A DNA stretch of 64,000 nucleotides from Cloeon dipterum (Eukaryota; Arthropoda; Insecta; Ephemeroptera; Baetidae): positions 7,182,501-7,246,500 of the forward strand of contig NC_088787.1 of assembly GCF_949628265.1 (NCBI RefSeq), read 5' to 3'. Positions 46,303-58,720 of this stretch are shown here, piece by piece. Position numbers and translations under genes: made by a program. How positions within the stretch are numbered: position 1 is the stretch's first letter; the number at the start of each line of letters is the position of its first letter. The notes under the pieces are model-generated. The model worked only from the letters and a program-made list of their open reading frames with translations. It was not told the origin of the DNA and did not search any database.

Positions 46303-47219
46303 TTAAAATAATCTTTAAAATACTCTTTCGCGGTGTGTGCACTTATCTGGACGCTGGCTACAAGTGATGAGTGCGTTACACAAGATTACAAGTGGCGATA
46401 GCGTTCTCCAACACTGTATGGGATGGGGGCACATGGAAAAAATTGCAAGAGAGGAATCAATTGGTGCGAGAGCCCGCGGGAATCGGCTGCAGAGCAGTCT
46501 GTCTGTCTGTTTTGTGTGCACGACGAGAGAGAAAAGAAAATCCCACTTATTTCGCTGGCTGCTTTCTGGCTAGCGAGACCCGAAGCGAGCGGGCGAGCGG
46601 CAGAGAGAAAGAGAACAAGTCGTAATTGATCGACTTTGCTGTCTCTCTCTCTCCTCTCTCTAAAATCTCTATTGAGCCGAGCAACGAGAGACCGAAAGAC
46701 AGAACTGGAAAAAAAGGAAAGAAAGGGGGGAATGGATTAATCCCGCAGGAAATAGTGTAAATACCGAGGGCGAAAAAGTGTTCGCGCAGGGAAAAAAGTC
46801 TCGTCCTTCTTATTTATTGGCCGAGACAGCGGCGGCGGTGCCGAGTGGCCGGGCGCAGCTCTGCTTGCAGCAAAAACTCTCAGACGAACGTCCCTTGGCT
46901 CGGAAAAATCATTTTACTGCCACGCCACTAGCGAAACTCGTCGCCCGTGTGTGCCTATTTGAGCGAAACGGTGGGTTTAACGGGCTTAGCCTGTACGAAA
47001 TAAATTGTTAATTTAATATTTCCATATTTTTACATTTTTGGAGCTTCATAATAAAAAATAATGAGAGTAAGAAGCTTGAATAAATTTTTTTCTGAAGTCT
47101 GATTTACTTTTACATATTTAGTATACCAAAGGAATAAAAACTTGCACATTTTTAAGACCTTTGGCACCCAAAAACGTTGTTTAATTTGAGAAAACGAGTC
47201 TATAACCGTTTTAATCACT
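46303..47219. other. Intergenic DNA with purine-rich GC island at 46370-46990
   Basis: Rich in GAGA/CTCT tracts and CpG. Several overlapping frames are open and none stands out. It could be a promoter or 5' UTR region. Confidence 0.35.
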
Positions 47220-47525
47220 TGATACTATGGGCAACAATTGAAGATTATTTGAATAATTGTTGGATGCAATAAGCAGTTGATTGATAAACAATTTGTTCTA
47301 CAGTTTATAATAATAAAAAGGACCTTGCTAGAGTAAAAATTCAAAATTTTTAAAAAATTTCCAGCGCTTGGCCACATTTTCTTGGCAGATTTCGATTCCA
47401 CTCGTCGAGATCTGTCCAACAGAGTATGAAACCTTTTAGGGAAACTCTTTGTTGCGAAATAAAATCAGATTTCAAGAAGGGAGACAGTCTTCAGCTTTAA
47501 AATCATACTAATCTTGCAGCATTTT
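47220..47525 (-). mobile_element. Truncated TTAA-type MITE
   Basis: Begins TGATACTATGGGCAACAATTG, so it lacks the outermost bases. It runs through the TCGTCGAGATCTGTCCAAC core to GGGAGACAGTCTTC and then decays. Confidence 0.65.
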
Positions 47526-49129
47526 TTTCTAATACAAATTACCCAGCTACCTAGCTAAATACTGGTATGAAATTAATCGTTTTTGGGGATTAAATTATGC
47601 ATTAAATTGGCAGAATAATGATTTTCTGGGGTTTCGCAGCATTGGTTGCGCCGTTTTGGAAATAAAATAATTTTCAAACTTTTCACTTCGAAAATTATTT
47701 AAATTTTAAGAATCATCTGTTAATGCAAAATAAATTATATTCTCACAAGAGAAAAAATGGACTTCCCCTTCGAAGTACCAAAAATTCCAAAAATAAAAGT
47801 CGTGTTTATAACAGAACAATTGCGTTCAAAACTTTCGTCAACAGTCAGAAAAACCAATACAATGTTAAGAGTTCATCGTAAAATGTATTGTTGTTATTTC
47901 CAATAAAAATCCTTCCATACTGAACCTTAATAAATGCAAAAAATGCACCACGTCGAGTGCCAATCCACTTGAAGCAATCGATTGCTATTTATTTTATATA
48001 ATTTCATTCGCATCCAATTTCGTCCATTCCATTGTCTATTTAATTCGCCGCGTTAGCTTTTCCGTGTGTGTTTGTTTGTTTGTTTATTTGCTTTGAAATA
48101 GGGCGTACTGCGAGCCAAGCACTATTTATTCCGTGCTGATCGAGAATTCCGTTTCATGCAAAGCGAAAGCAGCTTTCTCTGCGCCACACATACACACACG
48201 CGCGCGCGAGATCGATTTCCTCTCTCCAAACACACGACAGCAGATATGCATTCCTCGTTTTTTGATATGCACGTTGCTTACATTTTATCAGGCAACACGT
48301 ACGGCGAAAGGAAAGAAGTCGCTGCTGCTGCTGCCGCCGCCGCTGCTTTATCTGCTGCTTCAGATGCAATTTATTCGCAGGTATATCGCGCGTTCGGAAT
48401 ATTTGAATACACACGCTCGGCGCATGCATGCAGCTTTTATAAGGTGCTGAGCCGGGTGCACGCCGCCGGAATAACAAATCCGCGACACTGATCAGCCCCA
48501 ACAAACCAGATTACATGCATCCAATCCCTCTGTCTCAAGTATATCAAGCCAATATCGAATTTATTCACTAGGAAAATTGCTCGGAATAAGCCAGAGTAAT
48601 TGCACTTTAAGTTGACCCGTAATATGGAGCAATTGCTAGAGACATTTTGTGTTTGGTAAACAAGAGTATCAGTTTTCCATCTCACAATAAGAGAAGAAAA
48701 ATTGCATTTTTTATTATTATTGGCCATTTGAATAGTATTGATTTATCAATGGCTACGCCCCTGGGTGAAAAACAAGAGATGAAAAAGGCTGTAATAATCC
48801 TAAAATAAATAGATTAAATAATTTTAGCAGTTTTTTCACCTTTTTAAAACAGTTTGAATAAAAAATATATGGGAATTTTTAGTTAAATTCGATTGTGTTC
48901 AGAGGAACCTTTTGTCAAAGGGAGATACAAGTTAAGGGACTGTCAAGAATTTTATTACTAATTTTTTTTCGTTGGCAAGTGGACGTTTTTAACGATTGCT
49001 AATTCAAAATTATCTCCAGCTATTACTGAGCATTATATTTGTTTTATTTTCGAGTTTAATTACTGCTTGTTAATAAAGTCTGCAGGGCCGGAACAGCTGC
49101 TGTTCGTTAAGTATTAATTAATATTTCCA
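47526..49129. other. Intergenic DNA
   Basis: AT-rich, except 48050-48500 which has CA/CG runs and a GCT/GCC trinucleotide tract (48321-48346) encoding poly-Ala in one frame. No supported gene. Confidence 0.35.
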
Positions 49130-49518
49130 TCACCGGGAGCCAGGTTGCGATCTGTGTTGGTTCCCGCCAGTCAGAAGTCAATATGGCGTCGAAATAATGG
49201 AGACCAATCAGGAGGCGGTCCAGCGGCCAATCAGAAGCGTCGAAAAAGAGGCGTGCGACCTAATTATTTAATTTCCGCGTATTTTGTTACATTTCCATTG
49301 GCCTGATGTGCCATCTAATGGTCGATTTGCTAAATTACCTGGGCAATACGTTGTTCAGTTAATAAATAACAACTAACAACAAAAACATTTATTGTGCTTA
49401 AGTTATTTTCATGTAAAATAAAAAATTTTCCAAGCCAATTTCATTTTACGTTTGTAACTTTCCCGCCGTGCTCTACCAGACGCCATATCTGCGCGTCGCG
49501 TGAATCCTTTCCCCAGTG
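49130..49518 (-). mobile_element. hAT-type MITE, long form
   Basis: Reverse copy of the 6452-type element, from TCACCGGGAGCCAGG to TTTCCCCAGTG. It shares CAATCAGGAGGCGGTCCAGC and GATGTGCCATCTAATGGTCG. The flanks keep a partial duplication (TTTCCA on both sides). Confidence 0.75.
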
Positions 49519-52500
49519 TTTTCCACGTCTTTTTTTCAATTTTTAATCTTTTCATTCGTTTAGCAACTGATTGTGAGATAAAAATCCTCATTTAAATTTT
49601 TCAAGAAAGCATCATCCAATTACGAGAGCACATTATATTTAAATATTATTTTTACTCTTAGAGAAAACACTCCTACATTATTACGAGTATTACAAAATAA
49701 AGAGCTAATTAAAATCCATTCAAATTCATTTCCTCCTAAACTCTAAATCAATCATTTCATTCCGTTTTTAAAATTAAAAAATAACTTGCAGACCAATAAT
49801 GAGCAATTTTCCATTTTTTACGTCTGTGTGTAATTTGTGTTACTAACAAAAACGTTGAAACCCATGCATGCACACATAAATTTATTCTCAGTCGCAGCTT
49901 AACGATTCTGGGTACAATTATTGCAGCATTAGGCACTAGCAAAAAGCCTTCGCGAGATATGCCGTCGTAATGCTGCAAAACAAGGCAATTGCGAGTTTTT
50001 GCACGTGAGCCACTCGAGACTGCGTGCTCGTTTCTGAGTCTTAAGTGGCGAACGGTGCTGCTGCAGCCGGCGGCGGATCTGCGATAAGGACGCGTAATCC
50101 CACACTCGACTTCAACGCGGAGCCCTGCCTGCCTGCCGAACAGACTCACTCACTCGACGGCATAAACACACACGTTGCAGCGCAAACGACGTGAGACACG
50201 AGACAGACACACGCAGACGAGCTCCGCGCCGGAAATTCGGCTCGGATGAGCGGGGTTAAGCAACGCGGCGCACCTGAACGTCGAGCAGGTTGCATAACCA
50301 CCGCTGACGAAAATTCAGATGATAAAAGACTGTATCAGGTCGTATTGCACTAACAATTATTTTGTAAAATATATTAATTTATTTCTGGATTGCAGAAAAT
50401 AAAAACAAGCCCCCTTTTTACAAAACGATGCATAACGGAGGATAAAACTGGCATGATGTCGAGAAAAAATAACAAATTTCGCACTAACTAAACAAGAAAA
50501 TTACGTGATAATTAGGACTGTGAGTTTTAGACAGTCACTATTAATAAATAGTTAAAATTAGGTGCAGAAGATTGCAAATAAAAAAAGATGAAGATGAAGA
50601 AGTCATGATATTGGGGAATATTTTAAAATGCAAATATTTAACTTTTTTCTGTTAAAGTTGGGGGTTATGTTGAAGGGTTGGTTAACAGTAACAAAGAAAG
50701 CATGATTTTGGTTCTCTTTTGCCTGAAAAATTTCCTTAAAAATTAAAACCAGAGAAAATTCCTACTTTTGATGCAAAATTATGCACTTATCCACACATTT
50801 TGAATTAATTTAGACGGGTTTCGCAGATTTATACATTTTTTAACGATTTTAATTTTGGTTCAAATGGCTTAAAACTGCATGATTCGTGCTCACAACGATT
50901 GGAAGCACAGAAAAAATGGCCAATAATCTGAATTTCACCGCCCTAGGCATCATTGATCAATCATTTTGCTGTTTTCCAAATGTTTAAGATTATTAATTCA
51001 GGTTAAAAAGGATTTTTTTCAATTATTTATGTACAACTTCAATTTTAAACAGTATTTAAAAAATTTAAGTTTATTTTTCAGTTCAATGCCCCGGAGAAAC
51101 CCGCGATCTGTAGCTATGTATATTCGCCACAATCCAGTGTTTAAAGATAAACTGTTTGCGAACTGCATATTAAGTGTTTCATCATTCGAAGCCGGACTAA
51201 AATCCAGGCGCGGATGAAGCAAACTGGAAACAGTGCATATACAAGCCATAATCCGAAAACAACAAAACAAGCAGAGCAGTAGTTAGTAGTTGCCAGGTAC
51301 AACTCGGGGCAAAAAGTCTGTGTGTAATACACATGCAGCGAGCGAGCGAGAGCGAGAGATAACGGCCGGCGTGTCGAGACAAACTAAAAGCTCGCAGCAT
51401 CATTGCGAATGATAAATAGCTTGGTGCAGATAAACGCTTTCTGCCTGTTTGCTGTGTGTTCGATACACACACAGAGAGAGAATTTATCCGCGAAACTTTG
51501 GCTGCGCGCGCGTCGGTTAAAAATTAATCCCATTTATCACTTTTATTGGAGGCGAGACAGTGACAAATTGTATTGCCAGTGTAGCTCATCGGCCTAATTT
51601 TTTTTCGCTGCTGCCGCCGACCACGATTACTATTATCATCGCACCGACAAGTGGAAAATAACCAGCACACTGCTGCTTTTGTGTACCTGGGCATTATTTT
51701 TATTTTGTGTTTTGCTAGCTGACAAATTTCACCGTGTTCGCGAATTGGGTATTAATTGGCAAACGTGTCGAAACGAACTTTGTGAATTTTTTGTGTGTTT
51801 TCAACAGGAAAATAATGAACTTGGATCAAACTGTGAAACAAAATCGACTAGTTTTTCATTTCTAAACAAATGTTTTTGGTGGTCAACCAAAAAATTGTAC
51901 AAAATGACATTTTTTAAAAATTCTGGGACAAAAAATTAAGTGTGATTTTTAAACATCCATTGAGAAAGTGATAAGAAAATCCCTCCCGTAATATATTTCT
52001 TCTTTAGATTAGAAATGGCGAAAAGTTCCGACTGTGGCTGTAAATTTTAGCTTCTAAATCTTCATGAGGTTATTTAATGAGTACAATTACATTTAAACCA
52101 GGGTTGTATTTTTATTCACGGATTTTTCCACTCAATTTTTACCAATTTCATGCGCAAGAAATGAATTTTTCCCATTTCCCCCTTGGAAAATCTAAAATTT
52201 GTGGTCGGAGTGGTCAAAATTTCCTCTGCTGTGCAGTTTTTTTCTGAAATGGAATGTCAATAAAGCCCTGGATAGAGTAAGTCGTGCTGCGAACGAGATT
52301 ATTTGACGAAAAATCCAGAGTTGCGGAGATTTTTGTCTGCGATCATTTAATTTTTTTTTCAATTTTCAATTTTTTTATTCAAAATTCAGAGTTGTGCCCA
52401 CCATTTTTGAATTATGCACCCCGTTTCAGAATTTTCAACAAATTCTGAAATGGATCAGTGATCAAAATTTCCTCTACTGTGCTGATTTTTTCTTTTAAAT

Positions 52501-53343
52501 TTTCATATTTGCTTTGCTGGCTCAATTTCTCCAAAAATTTATCTCATACAATTTTCAAGTCGAGGTGGCGAGCAAATAATTAGAAAATCGCTTAAAACTG
52601 AGCCTGCAAAAGACTGGAAAAAATGGAAAAAAACGGCTTCTGCCAATGCACACTTAAAAATGTATTTTAATGAAAATGCGAGCTTTTGTAATCCAGTTTA
52701 AAACTAAAAAATATTATATAGTGTGGTGTTTAAATGGATCAACGTTTAATATTGCAAATAAATTCGAACTATGGCCTGTTTTAGGTTTCAGTAATTTAAT
52801 TTAAAATAAAAAAGGAATTTTATCCATCTTTTACTGTCTTTTTTTGTGGATGAAAACATTTTACACCCGCCAAAACCTGTTTTGTCCTTTCGTACCCTGT
52901 TGCAACAAAGCTTATTACGAAATCAATGTGCCGAAAGCAGCAAATCGCGATGCTGGGCCAAAGGACGGAATATATATCTATATGATACATTCCACGGCCA
53001 TTTCTACATAATATATTATACATCCCTGCTCCGACACAAGGGGCAGAGAGAAACATTTCCCCATTTGGATATCCGCAGAGCACATCTCATTGAATTAGCC
53101 TTAATTCGGTGCCAAGTTCGAGAGCAAAGGCTGCGCACAACAAAGGGCGAAAATCCAACGGGAAAGTCGGCGGGCGCCGAGCGGGTTGCAGGCATGCGCG
53201 GCGCTGGCGGCTGGCTGGCTGCTTGTTTTGCCCGAGACGCACGCCAATTGGGATCAGTCTGCGATCGGCCGTGGCTGCAGCGAGACGCACGTGCCCCTGG
53301 TCCAGCTGCTGCAAGTCGCGTGTCCGATTCATGCTCGCCGAGC
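49519..53343. other. Gene-poor DNA with GC islands
   Basis: GC-richer patches lie at about 49960-50300, 51230-51660 and from 53080, within AT-rich DNA. None holds a recognisable product except the last, which leads into the exon at 53344. A short duplication (TCAAAATTTCCTCT blocks near 52210 and 52460) is visible. Confidence 0.35.
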
Positions 53344-53437
53344 ATGTTCCTCTCTGAGTCGCCCTACTGGTCCAAGCCGCCGCGCGACGGCTTCTGGAGC
53401 AGCCACAAACGCCTCACCGTCAACGTCATCAGCGACG
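53344..53437 (+). CDS. Orphan first coding exon of an unidentified gene
   Basis: An ATG with A at -3 opens a 94-bp frame ending at a strong donor (ACG followed by GTAAGT), leaving phase 1. The peptide includes SESPYWSKPPRDGFW and HKRLTVNVISD. Almost every codon after the first four ends in C or G, while upstream codons in this frame do not. This marks the segment as genuinely coding and supports the start at 53344. It sits in a CpG-rich island. No downstream exon is recognisable within the window, so the gene probably has a long first intron and continues beyond 64000. I do not recognise the family. Confidence 0.5.
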
Positions 53438-53550
53438 GTAAGTCACACAATTTTTGCTAGAAAAATGATTTTTTTGTTCGTTGAATAAAAGGCAGGAAGT
53501 AAATTAAAAAGGAATTTACTCGCGACTTCGACTTTTCCCCAGCTAGATGT

Positions 53551-53825
53551 TTCGGATAAAAAAATGGAAGAAAACTCTAGGTTTCTCAGAATACATACGT
53601 ATTTTTTGGTCTTTGTCAAATTCACCGATTATAAATTGATCGCATTTGATAATTTTAATTCCTTTCTGTGCGACTTGCAAATGATTCGTTCAAGCTACTA
53701 AAACGTATCTGATTAGCTCAATTTAAAAAAATGAGAATTAATTTACAGGAAAATTTGAATTTTCTGTACAGCTTTTGGAAACAATGGGGAACAGTAACAA
53801 ACGAAATTAACTAACAGCTTCAGGG
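53551..53825. repeat. Segment homologous to 42906-43210
   Basis: Shared strings in order include ATTTTAATTCCTTTCTGTG, ATGATTCGTTCAAGCTACTA and AACAGCTTCAGGGTTAA. The similarity resumes for a few bases (CAACTATATTTTT) after the MITE at 53826. It is a dispersed repeat of unknown type. Confidence 0.65.
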
Positions 53826-54267
53826 TTAAAGTGGAATGATACTGGGCAACAATTGAAAATTATTTAAATTGTTGGATGCCACAAACAATTGATCGATAAA
53901 CAATTTGTTCAACAATTTGCAATAATAAAAAATGACCTTCCTTCAATAAAAATTCAAATTTTGCCAATTTTCTCCAAAATTTACAGTGCTTGAACATATT
54001 TTCCTGGCAGATTTCGATTCCTCTCGTTGAGATCTGTCCAACGGTGTATGCCACTTATTGGGCAAACTCTTGGTTTTGAAATTAAATCGGATTTCAAGTA
54101 AGGAGACAGCCATTACCATTTGAAAAGCACGCTAATTTTCCAGCCAATTTTCTCAAAAAAATTACAGCGCCCCTTAGGTCAATTTAGGCTTTAACTGAAT
54201 CCTAAAGAACGAGTTTATGCATTGGCAACAAGCATTTTCCAGGCCTTTGCAGTATCATTCCTCTTTA
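53826..54267 (-). mobile_element. TTAA-ended MITE inserted in a dispersed repeat
   Basis: A complete reverse copy with TTAAAGTGGAATGATACTGG at the left and ATTCCTCTTTA at the right. The related sequence at 43208 has no MITE there and gives a paralogous empty site. Confidence 0.85.
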
Positions 54268-55574
54268 GGCAACTATATTTTTTTCAGATTTTTGTTTGTT
54301 GAAAGTGCATGACAACGTGATATTTATTATTGTCACTGCAATTCTTGGGGTAGAAGAGGGATGAGGTTTGGTCAATGGTAGCCACGAGTATCCAAAAAGC
54401 CATTCGAATATCTATAGGATTTTGAGATGAGTCGAACGCTGTGTAATTTTTGCATTTCTGATTATTAGATCTTGAGATTTGGTGGTAACAATGTTGGAAC
54501 AATTTTTGTCTCTCATCACAGAACATATAAATACAATGAAAAACATGGGTGTTAAATTGGAACAAATCTTTATTTTTACCGAGAAAATCATGGTTGAAAA
54601 CTGACTAACGCAAAACTGGACAAATTTGGAAGCTTTTTAGTCTTTTTGGATGGTTTTGGCAAATTTTTAGACCGTCTTTTGGTATAAATGAGTCGCTCTC
54701 ATTTAAAGGTCTCGCACCGATTGGAAGCTCCAAGAAAAAATATAGTCGACCGTCTAAAATAAACTGCCTTAGGCCCTAGGCTTCACCGTGGAGCGAAAGT
54801 GTTTCGTCGGTCATGACTGCGGCAATCAAAATAAAATTGTTTTTCCGAGAGCTCAACGTCAAGCGTCATTACCGTTTAAATAATAGAAAACGGCATGAAT
54901 TGCGCACGGTCGAGGGCATCGTTCGAGATGAATAATTCAGAAATTTTGGTCCGTCACGACCTGGATGGAGCAATAACTCGGGCCACGCGCGGACAATTTT
55001 TCCGAGGCGCAGCTGAAAAAGCGAAATTTATGCCGTGCGCCCAACATCTGCCACCGTTCCCGTTGAGAAAAAAAGAGAGAAAAGAAAAGGAAAATCCAGA
55101 TGCCGTTTCATTTCGCACTGCCGTTTTATGGTTATCTTTGCGAATGGACCGATGCCAGCCAGCTCTCGCGCTGAACAGCCAACGAACGACATTTGCATTT
55201 TAAGCGGGCGATGCCGCACGTTTCGCAACAAGTTTGTTATGTGCCGCCAGATTAGCCTATTCCCCCGACTTTTTATCTCGTTTGCACTGCAAGAAAAGCA
55301 GGGTCGCGCGCGCTCCTCGTTTTCTTGATCAACGCCACGCATCTCTTGCGCCTTTGACACCTATCTTTTGATCAATCTGCCGACTTGTTTGCTTTGCCTC
55401 CTCGTTTTCTCTCTAACTAATTAGTTTCAACCTCCAGCCCCTACACTTCAAATTCTAAAAGTTATTATTGGCCCATGGTTATTCGACTGACAGTGAGAAG
55501 CGTAAAGTAATGAGTTTTTTATATTTGCATCGGATTAAATAACAGTTTAATAATTTATTTTGAAAACTACGAAG
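54268..55574. other. Intergenic or intronic DNA
   Basis: AT-rich with a more balanced patch at 54830-55330. Overlapping frames have no recognisable product. It is possibly intron of the gene whose first exon is at 53344. Confidence 0.35.
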
Positions 55575-55911
55575 TCACCGGGGGCGGGATTCACGCGACG
55601 CGCAGATATGGCGGGAAAGTGACAAACGTAAAATTTGATGAAAATACCATCAGCACAATGAATATTTTTGTCGTTATTTCTTTACTAACAGCTTATTAGC
55701 CCGTTTAATTGGCGAATCGACCATTAGATGGCACATCAGGCTGATGGAAATGTAACAAAATACGCGGGAATGAAATTATTAGATCGGCACGCCTCTTTTT
55801 TGACGCTTCTGATTGGCCACTGGACTGTCTCCTGATCGGCCTCCATTATTTCGACGCCATATTGACTTCTGACCGGCGGGAAACAACACAGATCGCAACC
55901 CGGCCCCCGTT
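55575..55911 (+). mobile_element. hAT-type MITE, long form
   Basis: 337 bp with ends TCACCGGGGGCGGG and CGGCCCCCGTT. It is flanked by CTACGAAG and CTACGAAA, a 7-of-8 match to an 8-bp target duplication. The interior matches 6452-6826. Confidence 0.8.
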
Positions 55912-57611
55912 CTACGAAATAAAATAAATGAATTTATTTGCACTCATTAAGTCTGTTGGAAGCATGTAATTGGTTCAAAGACGAGAATTCCATTGTGGTT
56001 TTCAGCGCTTTCGCTTGAGCCAATTTCGCCGTCACAGCTTGAATTTCACAAAAGGCAAATCAACATTGTGGCGAATCAATGGAACAGTTATTTGCAGACG
56101 TTTCCAATTAGGTGCCGAGCTGCTCTGTGTTGTCGGTTGGAGGAAAAGAGCGAACACGGCGCGGAAAAGCGAATTTATAACGGGCATTAACCCACTCGGG
56201 CTGAGCCAAACCAAGAAACAACGCGCGAGAAAGAAATAGAAGCGTAATTGGCCTGCATTTGCAGCTGCAAAGTGCAGAGCTCCAGCTAGGCTTTCGTCTG
56301 TAAGCAGGGGTTCAGCCAAATTGGATTAAATATGCTGCCGAGGCGATAAAACGCGCAGCACTTTGGCCGGCTCCAGAGAGAAACGGAGGCCGGGGCCGCT
56401 CGGGAATTCAGCTCAGCGGCCAATCAAATTTGTCACATCTGATAATTCGCTCCCCGTGCCGCCGCCGGCCGAGGTCAAACAACAGCTTTATTTGAGCAGA
56501 AAACAACTTTCTTTTTTTCTCTCTTTCTACGCAGCTAAACGACGCCGAGAAACAAGCAAATTTGATCAGCAAACAGATCAGAAAGGAAATGGTGCGACAG
56601 TCGAAAAGTCGTAAGCTGTGCTCCAGATCGATTTTTTCTTTATGGACTTCAAAGCCTTGCTGAAATGTGCTGAGTTTTTCTTTATTTCAGGCTACACCAG
56701 GCCAAAAATTGGATTTTTTTGACTATTTTCAAACAAAAATGATTCCTTTTTTACCACCGGGGTGGAACAGTTTCAAACGTCAAATGAAATTTGAAAATTT
56801 ATCATGAAAATAGCTTCAGCTTCTATGCATGAAATAGTCCATTTTCTCGAAAAATGTGAAGTTGGGTTGGAAACAACTCCAGAGTGTATTAAAATTTTGC
56901 TCCAATTTAAAATGAACCTCGATTTTGCAACAAAAATGATTTATTTTTCAACTCTCTGGAACTTGTTGTAAAATCTTATTTTTCAGCCATGAATTTTCCC
57001 CCAAATTTCGTTGTTCCTCCGTTCTTAATTAATTGCACTCAGGGACACACTCGCACACACAAAACGCTGTGACGGCATTCTCCGTGAAATTCCTCTCAAA
57101 ACGAAGAATTAGCGAGGAGAGCAGTGGGCCGGCGCGCATAAATCTTGGTCGCTGTTTCTGGCCAGCAGTTAAGAAGCTTAAACGGCCGCTCCTTTCCCCT
57201 ATCCTGGCCCGGCAAAAAGCTAAATATTTAATGCATAATGAGCAGCGGGCTAAAAGTCAAGCCGGCCGGTCGCCCGGCAGCATATAATTTAGCCCCTTTA
57301 CGTCGGCGCCGGGATTAAGGATTAAATTTTCATTATTGGTGCTCGACAGCAGCGAAAAAAAGCTGCTAATAACTTTTGATTACGCAAGCGGCGCGCGCTC
57401 GGTAATGACCAAATGATTGCTCCCCTTTTTATTAATGCCGCCGAGATTTTTTTTTTTTATTTTATTTTTCGTTCGCTGCGGGAATCACGGAGCAAAAAAA
57501 ATACAGAGGCCATAAAATCAATTTGTTCCCCTCTCGGCCGATAAATTATTATTATTGCTGCAGCGCGTCCGGTGCTAATTTATTGCGGGGAAAGTATTTC
57601 GCAAAGAGGAG

Positions 57612-57613
<2 letters not shown>
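55912..57613. other. GC-mixed non-coding DNA
   Basis: Balanced islands near 56000-56630 and 57030-57420 hold overlapping short frames without splice or domain support. Confidence 0.35.

Positions 57614-57614
<1 letters not shown>

Positions 57615-57650
<36 letters not shown>
57615..57650. repeat. (CT)n microsatellite, 18 units
   Basis: Uninterrupted CT tract embedded in a CpG-rich island and followed directly by CGTTCGCTCGGGCGG. GAGA-factor-type promoter context is possible. Confidence 0.95.
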
Positions 57651-57651
<1 letters not shown>

Positions 57652-57654
<3 letters not shown>

Positions 57655-58523
57655 CGCTCGGGCGGTCGGTCCATTCGCGTCGATGGCTCTTTGCACACGA
57701 GCGAGCATCGGATTTCGGTGCGCTTTGCAGACCACTTGGACGGAATAATACTCTCGTCGCCGCCTGTGTGTAATCAAAATGGAAAACAGGCTAATTGCAC
57801 CGCCGGATATTTGCGGTTTGCAGATTTTCCCGGCTTAGCCCAGCTTTGCCGATAAATTCTGAGAAATACATTCTCTGTTTCGTCCAACAAAGATATTTGA
57901 TAATGGGTATTAAAGTGTATTGAATAAATTATGTAACTATACATAAAAGGTATTGCGGCAACTTCTTTATTTGTTTAAATAATGAAGATAAAAAATGAAG
58001 TTTTTGTGACTGACATTTTTTTAGTTTTGACGGAAAAATTCTCGTTTTATCTATCATTCATTCATTCATGTTGAACGAAAAATAAAACCGAATAAATCCA
58101 AATCAGGAACAGGGTTTGCAAAAAAAGCATTTTCCCAGAATATCCCACTGCATTGCAAAATACTTTTCTTTTGCTGGGTTGTCTGCAATTTTGCGAATTT
58201 TTTCCGAAACACGGTGCATTTTTATTGATAATAAAAAATTCTCACGTTGGATGACCAAAAATAGGAATATATACAAATCAGTAAAAATGCCACTGGTTTC
58301 CCCAAAACACCGAAAATTCTAACACTAATCATAATTTTCCGAAATTTCTGATTTTTTTTTGGTGTGAAATTCAGAAAAAAAAGGAAGAAACCCCCTAAAC
58401 TGCGGTGGTAAATCTGCCTATAAAAATTAATTGGGTTAACTGAGGCCTGGAAATTTTATTCCGACACGGAAAACGAATTAATTCCAGCCTCCAGGTATTC
58501 CGGGTCGCAGGTAAAAATCGCCG
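57652..58523. other. Non-coding DNA
   Basis: A GC-rich start to about 57860, then AT-rich. No gene seen. Confidence 0.4.
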
Positions 58524-58720
58524 AATTAAGGTTACACGAATATTCCAACGGGAGTACGCTTAAAATAATTAATTTGGTCTGCATTACGTTATTTTCTGCA
58601 GCTCTGAGTCCCTTGCGTTTTGAATTAATTAGTTTTCAGCATCAGAGTTTAATTTTGCTTGTACTCTAGATCAAATTGATTATTTTAAGCGTATTCCCGT
58701 TGGAAAAGTCGTGTAACTTT
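58524..58720. repeat. Fold-back (inverted) repeat with arms of about 50 bp
   Basis: Left arm 58524-58580 and right arm 58669-58720 are near-perfect reverse complements, separated by about 90 bp. Both contain CCAACGGGAATACGCTTAAAA with one mismatch and GTTACACG at the outer end. RNA from it would form a long hairpin. It may be a fold-back MITE or a hairpin-RNA locus. Confidence 0.75.

Noticed and set aside
50215-50275. Sequence with GGGGTTAAGC resembling part of 5S rRNA
   Set aside because: Only about ten bases agree. The rest of the 5S internal control region is absent.
51053-51217. Possible internal exon after a TTTTTCAG acceptor
   Set aside because: Two frames are open, neither has a consensus donor or recognisable product.
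53100-53343. Extending the orphan exon upstream to a 170-codon frame
   Set aside because: Upstream codons lack the G/C third-position bias seen after 53344, so this part is more likely 5' UTR.
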